Positions 33,201 through 42,760 of a stretch of 64,000 nt of DNA are shown here, one piece after another. A program made the position numbers and the translations under genes. This stretch comes from Eleusine coracana subsp. coracana (Eukaryota > Streptophyta > Magnoliopsida > Poales > Poaceae): positions 66,452,707 through 66,516,706 of the forward strand of contig CM064420.1 in NCBI GenBank assembly GCA_032690845.1, given 5' to 3'. The notes beneath the pieces were generated by a model. The model saw only the letters and a program-made list of their open reading frames with translations. It was not told where the DNA came from and made no database searches. Each line of letters begins with the position of its first letter. Position 1 is the stretch's first letter.

Positions 33201-34166
33201 AGGTTTGAGGACCGCTGGAGAGTGCATGGGTTAAGCCTCGGATACGAAGTAATGTATCACGGGGAGGACGTGTACTCGGGATCGATGGCCCCGGATCGAC
33301 TTTATAGCAATCTTATGAACGGTGGCCATACGTGTTCTTAAGTGATGCGTATGTCGTGTATTTGGGTTTTCCCTACAGGATGTAAATCAATTCGAATTGC
33401 CATCCCTCACGGTTATGAGTACCTCTTGTTCGAGCAGCGGCAATGATATGTTAAGTAGTAAAGTTGTGGCTAAGTTTCTGAAATTTACTTATGCTGTGGA
33501 TACACAATGCTATGATGTATTGCTCTTTAGCTACATTCATGTCTTAGCGGCTAGCTAGACTCACCGTAGCTATGTTCTATGATAAGAAAAGTAAAATCTT
33601 GTTTAAGGAAATTGAAAGTGCAGCATAGAACTAATAGGAGCTTTTTATGCAACTATCAAATAAACCCGGTCAGCCCCCTGCATACTAGGAGTCGGTTTTA
33701 GTAAACCGGTTGACGGGTAAGTCTTGCGGAGTATGTTAGATACTCAGGCTTTGCGTTGATGTTGTTTTCAGGTTTTCCTCAAGCGACCTATTGTGATTGT
33801 TGTAATAAGGTTGTGTGCGAAGGTGAGGAGCCTCAGAACTAGACCATCGAATGGGTCCCCAGTTCCCCTAACTGTGATGAGTGAGCCATCGCCATAGGGC
33901 TGGCATGGTTCACGTAGGACTTAACATCGTGTTTTGTCGTTTCACCGCTTCCGCAAATTTATGTAACATGTACTAAGGACATGTATTGTATCAGATCTGA
34001 ACTTAATTATATTCTACCTCTGAACTTGTAATATGATGCACCTAATTGATGTATCTTTGTAAATGATGAATGTTCATATGTGAATGCTATGTATGGTTAC
34101 TTCGTTAACCATCTCCCGAGACGATCCTGTGCGACATACTCTACTCTTTGGAGTAGGGTTGTCACA
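30254..34166 (+). repeat. LTR 1 of Tekay/Del-type chromovirus V (3.9 kb)
   Basis: Starts TGTGACATCCC and ends GGTTGTCACA; TGTGACA and TGTCACA are perfect inverted repeats. It matches LTR 2 (42761-46651) along its whole length apart from small indels, including an extra piece of roughly 25 nt near 33150-33185. It contains a pyrimidine-rich GC-rich part (30840-31480), a long AT-rich part and an 84-nt exon-like cassette (32720-32803). Flanking pentamers atttt/ctttt agree at 4 of 5 positions. The sequence after it is element X with no chromovirus PBS, so it behaves as a solo LTR in X. Confidence 0.88.
32720..32803 (+). other. Exon-like 84-nt cassette in V LTR 1
   Basis: Bounded by a splice-acceptor-like tccatatag and a GC-type donor (AAG|gcaagc), open over 28 codons (IETEEIPPGQQG...). 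The same cassette is at 45237-45320 in LTR 2, also 84 nt. Its GC-rich, codon-like composition stands out from the AT-rich LTR around it. A spliced leader exon is inferred, not shown. Confidence 0.5.
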
Positions 34167-34412
34167 CTTTTTGGCATCCATTTCTGAGATTTAATTTCTG
34201 AGCATGAGTTTTTATTAAAAACATCAAAAATATTTGTTAAAACATTTTTGGAGCCAGTAGGCCGAGGCCTGGCCCTGGTGGGACCCACCAGGAGTCGGTC
34301 GACCTGCCCTGGTCGGCCGACCTGGACTAGCCGTTGGCTAGGCCCCACTTTGGCCAACGGCTAGTTGGTGCTACCTTGTAACAGTTTTCGGCCGTTACCA
34401 CTTCTAGTATAA

Positions 34413-34420
34413 AACCTGGT
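34413..34420 (+). promoter_or_regulatory. Internal TATA box upstream of the X ORF1-like gene
   Basis: AGTATAAAACC lies about 255 nt before the ORF start, followed by a pyrimidine-rich leader. It is preserved in the second copy (about 46895-46905). Element Y has TATAAAAG at 61273-61280, 126 nt before its equivalent ORF. Confidence 0.55.
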
Positions 34421-34671
34421 GGCCGGGAGGGGAGTGTTTCACATATTTGCTCATTCTTTCACTCTCCCACTTTGCTCCAAAGCTCTTGCTCACTTTGCTC
34501 TAAAATTCTTGCCTCAAGAACACCCAAAAATAGTCTTGTTTCTGTTTTGTTTTGATTTTGCATGTTGCCCTCATCTTTGTGGCCGTATTCGACTCTGTGT
34601 TTTGATTTGCACTAACCAATAACCCGTTCTCGAGTCCGTTCCCGTGTTTTGGTTTTCACGTGTTTGCAACC

Positions 34672-36183
34672 ATGAAGAAAGCGGGAGCACTATTCCGAAA
34701 AGCTAAGAAGGCCATGGGCTCAAGCTCAAGTCGCTCTCATAACTCCTCGAGCTCCATCCCATCCGTCGATTCCCCGTCAAGTCGGAACCAAGCTCAACCA
34801 ATGCAGGAAAGTGATGACGAACTTCCTCCACCAACCCTCATCTCCGACTCACAACTTGACTTACAAGAAGCTCGAGAAGTGCAAGCGTACAATCTCCTAC
34901 GACATCAAGCTTTCAACCACACAAGGGCTTTCGATGCGGACCTTCTAGCCCGCATAGGTATGGATGCTGAATTCAATGAAATATGGCATGCTGTAGGATG
35001 GGAGGCTTTTCCTCCCGTTGATGAAAATGGTTCACGTTTGCTTACAATTCAATTCCTTTGCACTTTGCACATGGACGGGGAAGGTATAACTTTTCGTTTA
35101 TTCGGGAATGAATACACCCTGTCATGGAAAGAACTTAGTACATTTCTAGGCTTTTCACCTACTTGTAGGATTGATTTGGCTATAGCTACACCTTCTTTTG
35201 ATAAGCAAGTGTTTTGGAGTAGAATCACTAGCAAACCATTTTGCATGCAGCCAAGAGTTAGTGACATCCACCATCCTACTTTGCACTTTATGCATACATG
35301 GCTTGCTATGACTTTGTTTCCTAGAGGCGATGTTAGAATTGTTCGTGAAGATGAAATACGCCTCCTTTATGCCATAGTGCATAGGATCAAAGTCTCTCCT
35401 GTGCAGTACATGATGAAACAATGGTTAGAAAGCATTAGGCTTAAGGGACCTATTGAGTGCACTTCTCTAGTTACATGTATTGCTTCTAAAATTGATGTAC
35501 TCAACAATGCTTTGATCACTTACATTCCTGAGCCTCGCCAAATTCTAGATGAATATTTTCTTGTGCAAGGCCATATTTTGAAGCATGCTCCTGATGGGTC
35601 TCTTGTGTTTTTCTATATCAGGTATACAAACGAGATCCCGTTACCTAACCCGGGTCTCCGTTTGTATGCCTGTAATGAGCTAATCATTCACCGAGAACCG
35701 GTGGGAACTTTGCACAGGGATGCAGCAAGGCTTACACGAAGCCGTACCGCACGAGCTGCTGCTGAGGCCTCTACCTCGCAGCTGGTACAAGATGTAGAAG
35801 AAGGCGAGTCGAATTCACGATCTGATCCGTGGCTCATGCAGCCACCACGACAGTCGTTCGGAGGATACTGGGATGCAAACCCGTCCTCAAGCTTCAACAC
35901 CGGCGGACCACCACCATTCGATGGTGGGTGCCACTCTTTTGCAGGTTATAGTCATTATGACTTAACCCAAGAAATTAGTGCGCTCTCTAATCGAGTGGAG
36001 GACGTCGCGCTATCTACACAAGAGATGAACGACTCCCTCAACCAACACATGTCGTCTGTAACCCAATGGCAAAACTTCAGTGACAATCAATTTCGACAAA
36101 TCAACTATTTGCTACAGCAACAACGAGCCGACATGCACGCCTTCATCCAGTACCAAGGGTTTCGGCCTCCACACCATCAATAG
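34672..36183 (+). CDS. ATHILA ORF1-like protein (element X), open 503-codon frame
   Basis: The ATG at 34672 (MKKAGALFRKAKKAMGSSSS) opens a frame of about 503 residues with no stop, unlike every other long frame in X. A Ser-rich basic N-terminus is followed by the ATHILA ORF1-type domain at about residues 80-340: MDAEFNEIWHAVGWEAF, LLTIQFLCTLHMDG, FRLFGNEYTLSWKELSTFLGF, HPTLHFMHTWLAMTLFPRGD and CNELIIHREPVGTL. A Gln/Asn-rich C-terminus with heptad-like spacing follows (LSNRVEDVALSTQEMNDSL). The function of these proteins is unknown; they occupy the env-like position in Athila elements. Their own TATA box lies upstream. The intact frame suggests selection until recently, or a young insertion. 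Confidence 0.75.
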   Translation: MKKAGALFRKAKKAMGSSSSRSHNSSSSIPSVDSPSSRNQAQPMQESDDELPPPTLISDSQLDLQEAREVQAYNLLRHQAFNHTRAFDADLLARIGMDAEFNEIWHAVGWEAFPPVDENGSRLLTIQFLCTLHMDGEGITFRLFGNEYTLSWKELSTFLGFSPTCRIDLAIATPSFDKQVFWSRITSKPFCMQPRVSDIHHPTLHFMHTWLAMTLFPRGDVRIVREDEIRLLYAIVHRIKVSPVQYMMKQWLESIRLKGPIECTSLVTCIASKIDVLNNALITYIPEPRQILDEYFLVQGHILKHAPDGSLVFFYIRYTNEIPLPNPGLRLYACNELIIHREPVGTLHRDAARLTRSRTARAAAEASTSQLVQDVEEGESNSRSDPWLMQPPRQSFGGYWDANPSSSFNTGGPPPFDGGCHSFAGYSHYDLTQEISALSNRVEDVALSTQEMNDSLNQHMSSVTQWQNFSDNQFRQINYLLQQQRADMHAFIQYQGFRPPHHQ

Positions 36184-37163
36184 GCCAAAAAGCTATCTTG
36201 GGGGAGGACCCCCATTTGAGGTAACTTGTATCTTATCATTTCTTTTTCATTTCGTTTTACTCATTCGAAAATCTGAAAACAAAATAAAATGTGTGAGAGG
36301 TGTATTGTTTTGGATTGTTTCTTTTGAATTTGATGTATTGTTTCTGAGATGAATCTCTTGCAGGTACACTACCCACGTGTAGTTCATTAGACAAACGTGT
36401 GAGAGGTGTGTGTGCTACCGGATGGATCGAGTTATATAATCGGTCAAGTTTTTGCTTTTTGTGAGGATGTAGGGAACCGTCATATTGAGCATTGGCATTC
36501 ATGCACACCATATGCATTCAACTTTATCAAAACCTGTAAAAATGTCATTGATACTGTGAACATGTAAAATGATCAAGTTTTGGACGAAATTGAACCCCTT
36601 TGGCACCTAAACCAGAAATTTGAACCTAACCGGTAAGTGTCCAACCTTACCAGAAAAGTCCATCTCACTAAAACAAGCATAACTTCCTCAATTTTAATTC
36701 AATGGAGGTGAGTAAGTACTCGTTGGCAAGCTGATGTTTTTCTCTACAAGTTTGGTTTAGGGAGTTTTCCTTAGAAAAATCTGGAACTAGGTCAAAAATT
36801 GCAAAAACAGTAACCTTTTCCAAAAAGTCAGAAACTGCCTCATTTCTGTCCCCTGTCCTTGGATGATCATAACTCCCAGAGACTTTATGGGGTGGATTTG
36901 TGTGAGTATTCGTTGGAAAGGTGAAGGAATTCTCTACAACAATTGTAAAACACAAAAATTTTAAGGTTGTCCAGAAACTAAACGTTTTTACCCATTTCTG
37001 CGGTTCACTCCGTCGACCGCAGAAATTCATCGTTACCGGTCGTTGAACGGATCGGGAACCTCGTGTCTTTTCTTTTACCAATCATTCCTTAGGCTATTTT
37101 GAGCGTGTGTGCTTAGTGGGATGTTAAGTTTTGACTCACCCTTGCAAAACTTTATTCCGGCAG
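36184..37163. other. Non-coding junction region between X and chromovirus V
   Basis: The first part (agctatcttgggggagg at about 36190) looks like the Athila segment after ORF1. Beyond about 36560 the wording (aaacaagcataacttcctc, tcataactcccagagac) resembles leaders of Tekay-type elements. The exact junction of X and V was not located. A splice-acceptor-like tattccggcag precedes the next ATG. Confidence 0.45.
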
Positions 37164-37796
37164 ATGGATGATGGCAAGCGCATGATGGACCCGGAGTACC
37201 TTGCCGCTCGCATCCTCGAGTTGGAGCGAGAGCACGAGGCGCTGCAGTCCACGCTTGTTGCCCGTGATGCCCAGCTCGCGGAGCGTGACGCTAAGGTTGC
37301 AGCCCTTGTGGACAAGCTGCACACTAGCGAGTTGGAGCGGGCCGACCATTTCGAGCAGCTCCATGATGCTCAGCTCATCATCGAGGATGATGCAAGCGAC
37401 GTGTTGCAGGAGCAGCTGCACCAACGCAACGCCCAGCTCACCACTACCCAGGAGGAGATTTACTCTCTCCATGGTCAGGTTACCGCTCTCTTGGAGGAGC
37501 GAAGCGAGCTGCAAGTCCAGCGCGAAGAAGCTCAAGATGCACGGGATGTGATGGAAGGAAACCTTAACGACGCTCACGCTGTTATCGCGCAGCAAGAGCA
37601 GCTCATCGGGCACCTCCAAGCTGCGAATGGCCAGCTGAACGCCATCCTCAACGATCAGCCACCCATTCCACTCGCGGTGATCTTTCCCGATGACGCGGAT
37701 CTGAGTGAGAACGGTGATTTCGGCACCAACTTCGAAGCACCCATGGGACCAGCTGCTATGGACGTGGAGTCCGATGGTGACAGCCACGCCGGGTGA
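37164..37796 (+). CDS. Coiled-coil protein ORF, 211 codons, unknown function
   Basis: The ATG at 37164 (MDDGKRMMDPEYLAAR) follows directly after CAG of an acceptor-like site. The frame is open for 211 residues and is dominated by heptad-rich Glu/Gln/Leu/Ala sequence (LELEREHEALQSTLVARDAQ, AQLTTTQEEIYSLHGQV), so a long coiled coil is predicted. The C-terminal 50 residues are acidic and Pro-containing. GC-rich codon use matches the V gag that follows 367 nt later. It could be a leader ORF of chromovirus V or a second product of X; no family was recognised. Confidence 0.5.
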   Translation: MDDGKRMMDPEYLAARILELEREHEALQSTLVARDAQLAERDAKVAALVDKLHTSELERADHFEQLHDAQLIIEDDASDVLQEQLHQRNAQLTTTQEEIYSLHGQVTALLEERSELQVQREEAQDARDVMEGNLNDAHAVIAQQEQLIGHLQAANGQLNAILNDQPPIPLAVIFPDDADLSENGDFGTNFEAPMGPAAMDVESDGDSHAG

Positions 37797-38163
37797 CCGA
37801 GTAGCCTTATGTACGTAGGGTGAAATCTCGTGAGACATTGTAGTCGTGTGTACATGGTGTGGTAATGCTAAGCTAAGTTGTAACCTAAGCTCTCCGAGAT
37901 CGTATGGTGTAGTGTTCCGAGCGATGTAACCGAAGACTTGCTATGTACCAAAAGTTGTATCAGATGTATCTATGGGTTATCATGAGTATGTTGCTTATGG
38001 TGTTGAAAATTATGGAATTTAAGTTATCTCTTGTGTCCACACCATTTAATTGTCAAGCATTTCATTTTGAGCAATGTAAAATTTTATTTAGTCACTATAT
38101 TGTGGCCTTGTTATCATATTGTCTCATGTGATGATCAGGCTAACATAGTTGTTCATATGTCAG
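37797..38163. other. Spacer between coiled-coil ORF and V gag
   Basis: AT-rich, no frame. It ends in an acceptor-like gttcatatgtcag directly abutting the gag ATG, the same CAG|ATGG context as at 37161. Confidence 0.5.
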
Positions 38164-41100
38164 ATGGTGCAAACTCGCCATGGGGGAGAGAACGTCGGTG
38201 ATGCTCCCAGCACCTCGAACGTTGGCGGGGCTGGGCTGCTGCCCAACGCGCCACCTCTGACGACGATGGAGCAGCTCATCCACAATCAGAATGAGATGTT
38301 CCGCATGTTCATGGAGAACATGAACCATCAAGGAGCTCATGGACCACCGCCACAGCGGCAGCAGGAATCCTCTTATGCCGACTTCTGGGCGACTCACCCA
38401 CCCACCTTCGGAGAAGCCGGTGATCCTCTGGAAGCGGACAACTTCATTCGCACTCTGGTGTCGAAGTTCGCCCTCCTCCACTGCACCGAGCAGCAGAAGC
38501 CCCTCTTCGCCGCGCAGCAGCTCCGTGGCTCCTCAAGTGCTTGGTGGGCTAGCTTCACCGCCGCTCTCGCCGTGGGTCACCAAGTCACTTGGGTGGAATT
38601 CTGCACCTCTTTCCGTGCACACCACATACCCGCTGGACTCATGAAGCACATGTTCCAGGAGTTCCTCAACTTGAAGCAAGGCTCCGGAACCGTGCAAGAG
38701 TATGCACGGAAGTTTAACTACCTGGCCCAGTACGCATCGTATCATGCTGATACGGACGAGAAAAAGAAAGACTGCTTTCGTTCGGGACTTACCCCAAAGC
38801 TGCAAGACCGATTGGCGCAAGTCAGCGCCGGTACATTCAATGACCTGATGAGTGCCGCTATTATGCAAGAAGACGCCATCCACGCCAACCAAGAGGACAA
38901 GAAAAGGAAACGCACTATGGGGAGTTCATCCGACTCTGCACCGCCTAAATACAAGCTAGCAATCACCTCTCCGACCGGACATAAATTCCGGGCTGCGGTA
39001 CAGTCGGGAGGAGGACCTCGCCCGTCGTTCTTGCAGCAGCACTCTCGATTCCATGGGGGAAACCAGCAGCAATCCTCTGGTTCTCGCCCACCACAGCAGA
39101 ACAACCAAGTGGTGAAGGCCAACTCCTCACAGCCGTGCTACAATTGTGGCCGCACCAGTCACTTTGCTAAGGAGTGTCGGTTTCCGAAGCGCAAGCCGAA
39201 CAACAACAACAACAACTCCAACACTTCCGGGAACAACAACAACCACCACAACAGCGACAACAACAACAATGGCAGCAATGGAAGTCGTCCCCAGCCTTCT
39301 ACTCCCACGCACAAGAATGGCCGAGTCAAATATACCACGGTCGAAGAGACCCAAGCTGGAGAACCCGTTCTCGCGGGTACGTTCTCGATCAACCAACATG
39401 CTGCCATGGTTCTTTTCGATTCAGGAGCAACGCATGATTTCATTAGTCAAGCATGTGCAAATCATCTGAAAATTACCCCCACCACTTTAGGAACGCCTTA
39501 TGTTATTACGTCTCCTGGTGGAAGAATAAGAGCTCATCTTGAGTTAAGGAAAGTGCCACTTAAGCTAGCCAACTACATATACCCCACTTCCCTAATCATC
39601 TTAGATGGCCAAAGCATCGACATAATTCTTGGTATGAAATGGGTGACTAGTCACAAAGCTGTATTGCACCTTGAGGACCGAGAAATCCATTTGAACTCAC
39701 CCATACACGGCCCTTCTATTCTCCGATTTCCGTATCCCAAGTCGTCCACTTCTCAAGTATGTCATATGGAAGGAAAGGAGCTATCAAATATTCCAGTGGT
39801 CTATGATTTTTCCGACGTCTTTCTAGATGATTTGCCGGGCATGCCTCCGGACAGGGATGTTGAGTTTAAGATTGAACTCGTACCCGGTACAACGCCTATC
39901 TCTCATAGGCCATACAAAATGGCTCCTAATGAGTTAGCGAAGTTAAAAGACCAGTTACAAGAGATTATGGACAAGGGTTATATCTGACCAAGTTCATCTC
40001 CCTGGGGCTGTCCCGCTCTCTTTGTGAAGAAGAAAGACAAGACCCTATGCCTATGTGTCGACTATAGGCCGTTAAACGCGGTAACCATCAAGAACAAGTA
40101 CCCTCTACCTCAAATTGATATCCTCTTTGATCAGCTAGTAGGTGCTAAAGTCTTCTCCAACATTGATCTTCAATCCGGATATCATCAAATCAAAATCCGA
40201 GCCAAAGATATTCCAAAAATAGCTTTGTCCACTCGATACGGTCTTTTCGAGTATCTTGTCATGTCATTCGGTCTCACCAATGCTCCAGCCCACTTCATGT
40301 ATTTGATGAACTCCGTGTTCATGCCCGAGTTGGATAAGTTTGTAGTGGTATTCATCGATGATATTCTGATCTACTCCAAGTCCGAAGAAGAGCACACCGA
40401 ACATCTCCGCATCGTTCTACAACGACTCCGAGATCATCAACTTTACGCCAAATTTAGCAAATGTGAATTTTGGCTAAAGCAAGTTCCGTTCTTGGGTCAT
40501 GTCATATCAGCGGAAGGAGTAGCTGTGGACCCTAGCAAAGTAGAGGATGTGCTGAATTGGAAGGCTCCGAAATCAGTCAGACAAATTCATAGTTTCCTTG
40601 GTCTTGCCGGTTATTATCGGAAATTCATTCCCAACTTCACAAGTATTGCCAAGCCTATGACCAAGCTGCTGGAAAAGGATTCTAAGTTCAAGTGGAGTAG
40701 TGCATATGAAGAAGCTTTTTAGTCGCTCAAGAAGCATCTGACAACCGCTCCGGTTTTAGCTCAACCTGACATCACCAAACCATTCGATGTTTATTGCGAT
40801 GCCTCCGGCACCGGATTGGGTTGTGTGCTCATGCAAGAAGGTCGTGTCATTTCCTATGCCTCGCGACAGCTCCGTAAGCACGAGCAAAATTACCCCACCC
40901 ATGACTTAGAATTGGCCTCCGTTGTTCTAGCCTTGAAAACTTGGCGTCACTACTTGCTCGGTAATCTTGTTAACCTCTACACCGACCACAAAAGTCTCAA
41001 ATACATCTTCCCTCAACAAGAACTGAATATGCGGCAACGTAGATGGTTAGAACTGATCAAGGTTTATGAGTTGGAAATTCATTATCACCCCGGGAAGGCA

Positions 41101-42689
41101 AACGTGGTTGCCGACGCCTTGAGTCGAAGGGACCAATGCAATCACACAATTGTTTGCTCTATGGAAGCCCGCCCGATTTCAGATCCGAGCGAACCAAGTC
41201 TTCGTGTCATTCCACATGGATCCTTGTATAATTTAGCTCTCATTCCTACCCTTCGGGAAGAAATCATGGAAGCCCAGAAGCAGGACAAAGGAATAGAGTA
41301 TATTCGCCAGAAAATCGGGAAGGAAGAAGCTACATGTTTGCGACAAGACGAAGATGGAGTACTTTGGTTCAACAATCGCCTTGTTGTTCCAAAGAATAAG
41401 GAGCTAAGAAAGAAGATTTTGGTAAGGCTCACTTGTCCAAATACTCCATACACCCTGGCAGCAACAAAATGTATCGCGGGTTAAGGGAAAAGTTTTGGTG
41501 GACGCGTATGAAACGAGAGGTTGCTCGTTATGTCTCCGAATGCGACACTTGCCAACGTGTGAAGGCCGATCACTTGAGAACAGCCGGTCTGTTACAACCA
41601 TTGAAAATCCCCGCTTGGAAATGGGAAGACATTGCTATGGACTTCATCGTTGGATTACCCCTCACACCCAAGAAGCACGATTCCATATGGGTTATTGTGG
41701 ATAGGTTGACCAAATCTGCTCATTTTATCCCCGTCCATACAACCTACTCTACTAAGCAATATGCCGAGCTCTACATTGTCCGAATTCTATGTTTGCACGG
41801 TGTGCCCAAGACGATCATCTCCGATCGAGGCCCCTAATTTATTGCTCGTTTTTGGGAGCAATTGCACGCTTGTCTTGGCACCACTCTCATCCGCAGTTCC
41901 ACTTATCATCCGTAAACCGATGGACAAACCGAGAGGCTAAACCAATATCTGGAGGATTTATTGAGAGCTTGTGTTCTAGACAATCGTGAAAATTGGGAAT
42001 CTTGTCTCCCGTTCGCTGAATTCTCGTACAACAATAGCTATCAAGAAAGTTTGGGAATGTCACCATTTCAAGCTTTGTATGGTCACTCGTGTCGAACCCC
42101 GCTGAATTGGTCAGAGTCGGGAGAAAGAATTACTTTTGGTCCCGATCTGGTCACATAAGCCGAAGAGAAGGTGCGGCAAATCCAAGCTAACATGAAGGCC
42201 GCACAATCCCGCCAAATAAGTTACTCTAATAAAAGGAGACGTCCATTGGAGTTCAAAAAGGGAGATCATGTCTATCTTCGGGTTTCTCCCAACAAAGGTG
42301 TATCTCGTTTCGGAATCAAAGGGAAATTAGCACCCCGCTATATTGGACCTTTTCCAATCACGGAAAAGCATAGCGCCGTTGCTTATTGGTTGCAGATACC
42401 GAAAAATCTTGAGCGAGTGCACAACGTCGTCCATGTCTCCCAACTCAAGAGATGTTTGAAGCCTCTGATCGACGTGGCTATCTCCGACACCGAGCAATTG
42501 GGAGAAGATCTCTCCTACCCCGAATACCCCGTCCGAATCATCGATCAAAAGGACCGAGTAACTCACAGCCGCACTATCACCTTCTACAAGGTGCAATGGA
42601 GTAATCATACCAAAGAGGAAGCCACATGGGAACAAGAGGAGTTTCTGAAGGCTAACTTTTCGGAATTCTTGGCCTCACAAAACTGGTAA
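38164..42689 (+). pseudogene. Chromovirus V gag-pol polyprotein with chromodomain
   Basis: From MVQTRHGGENVG the domains are: gag core (FIRTLVSKFALLHC, MFQEFLNLKQGSGTVQEYAR); intact zinc knuckle CYNCGRTSHFAKEC (39136-39177); an Asn-rich linker; protease LFDSGATHDFIS (about 39413); RT with FIDDILIYSK (about 40351-40380); RNase H (FDVYCDASGTGLGCVLMQ); integrase (CDTCQRV, MDFIVGLP, SDRGP, QTERLNQ); and a C-terminal chromodomain (IIDQKDRVTHSRTITFYKVQW). Stops at 39985, 40720, 41835 and 41913, another near 42157 and a frameshift near 41430 inactivate it. Catalytic residues are otherwise present, so decay is moderate. Confidence 0.93.
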
Positions 42690-42724
42690 CCATCCGCACC
42701 CCTCCCTCTTGTTTGTTCTTTTGC

Positions 42725-42743
42725 AAATCTCGGGACGAGATTT
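42725..42743 (+). other. Stem-loop upstream of V PPT
   Basis: AAATCTCG-GGA-CGAGATTT, an 8-bp perfect stem with a 3-nt loop, 3 nt before the PPT region. Conserved CGAGGACGA-like words at this spot are a known trait of Tekay-type elements. Confidence 0.6.
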
Positions 42744-42746
42744 CCT

Positions 42747-42760
42747 AAAGGGGGGTGTGC
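42747..42760 (+). other. Polypurine tract of V
   Basis: AAAGGGGGGTGTGC directly before LTR 2 marks the plus-strand priming site and identifies LTR 2 as the 3' LTR of the gag-pol body. Confidence 0.8.

Larger units (their letters stand above)
34167..36183 (+). mobile_element. Element X continued: internal promoter and ATHILA ORF1-like gene
   Basis: After V LTR 1 the sequence resumes X: it shares the GGTCGG/CCGACC palindromic words of LTR X (34275-34325), has a TATA box at 34413 and then a long ORF. The layout LTR-gag-protease-spacer-TATA-ORF1 is the same as in element Y. A second copy of the first 840 nt follows V LTR 2 (46652-47496). Confidence 0.7.

Noticed and set aside
34672..36183. Envelope glycoprotein gene
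   Set aside because: It lies in the env-like position, but no signal peptide, transmembrane segment or cysteine-rich ectodomain is visible; motifs fit the ATHILA ORF1 type instead.
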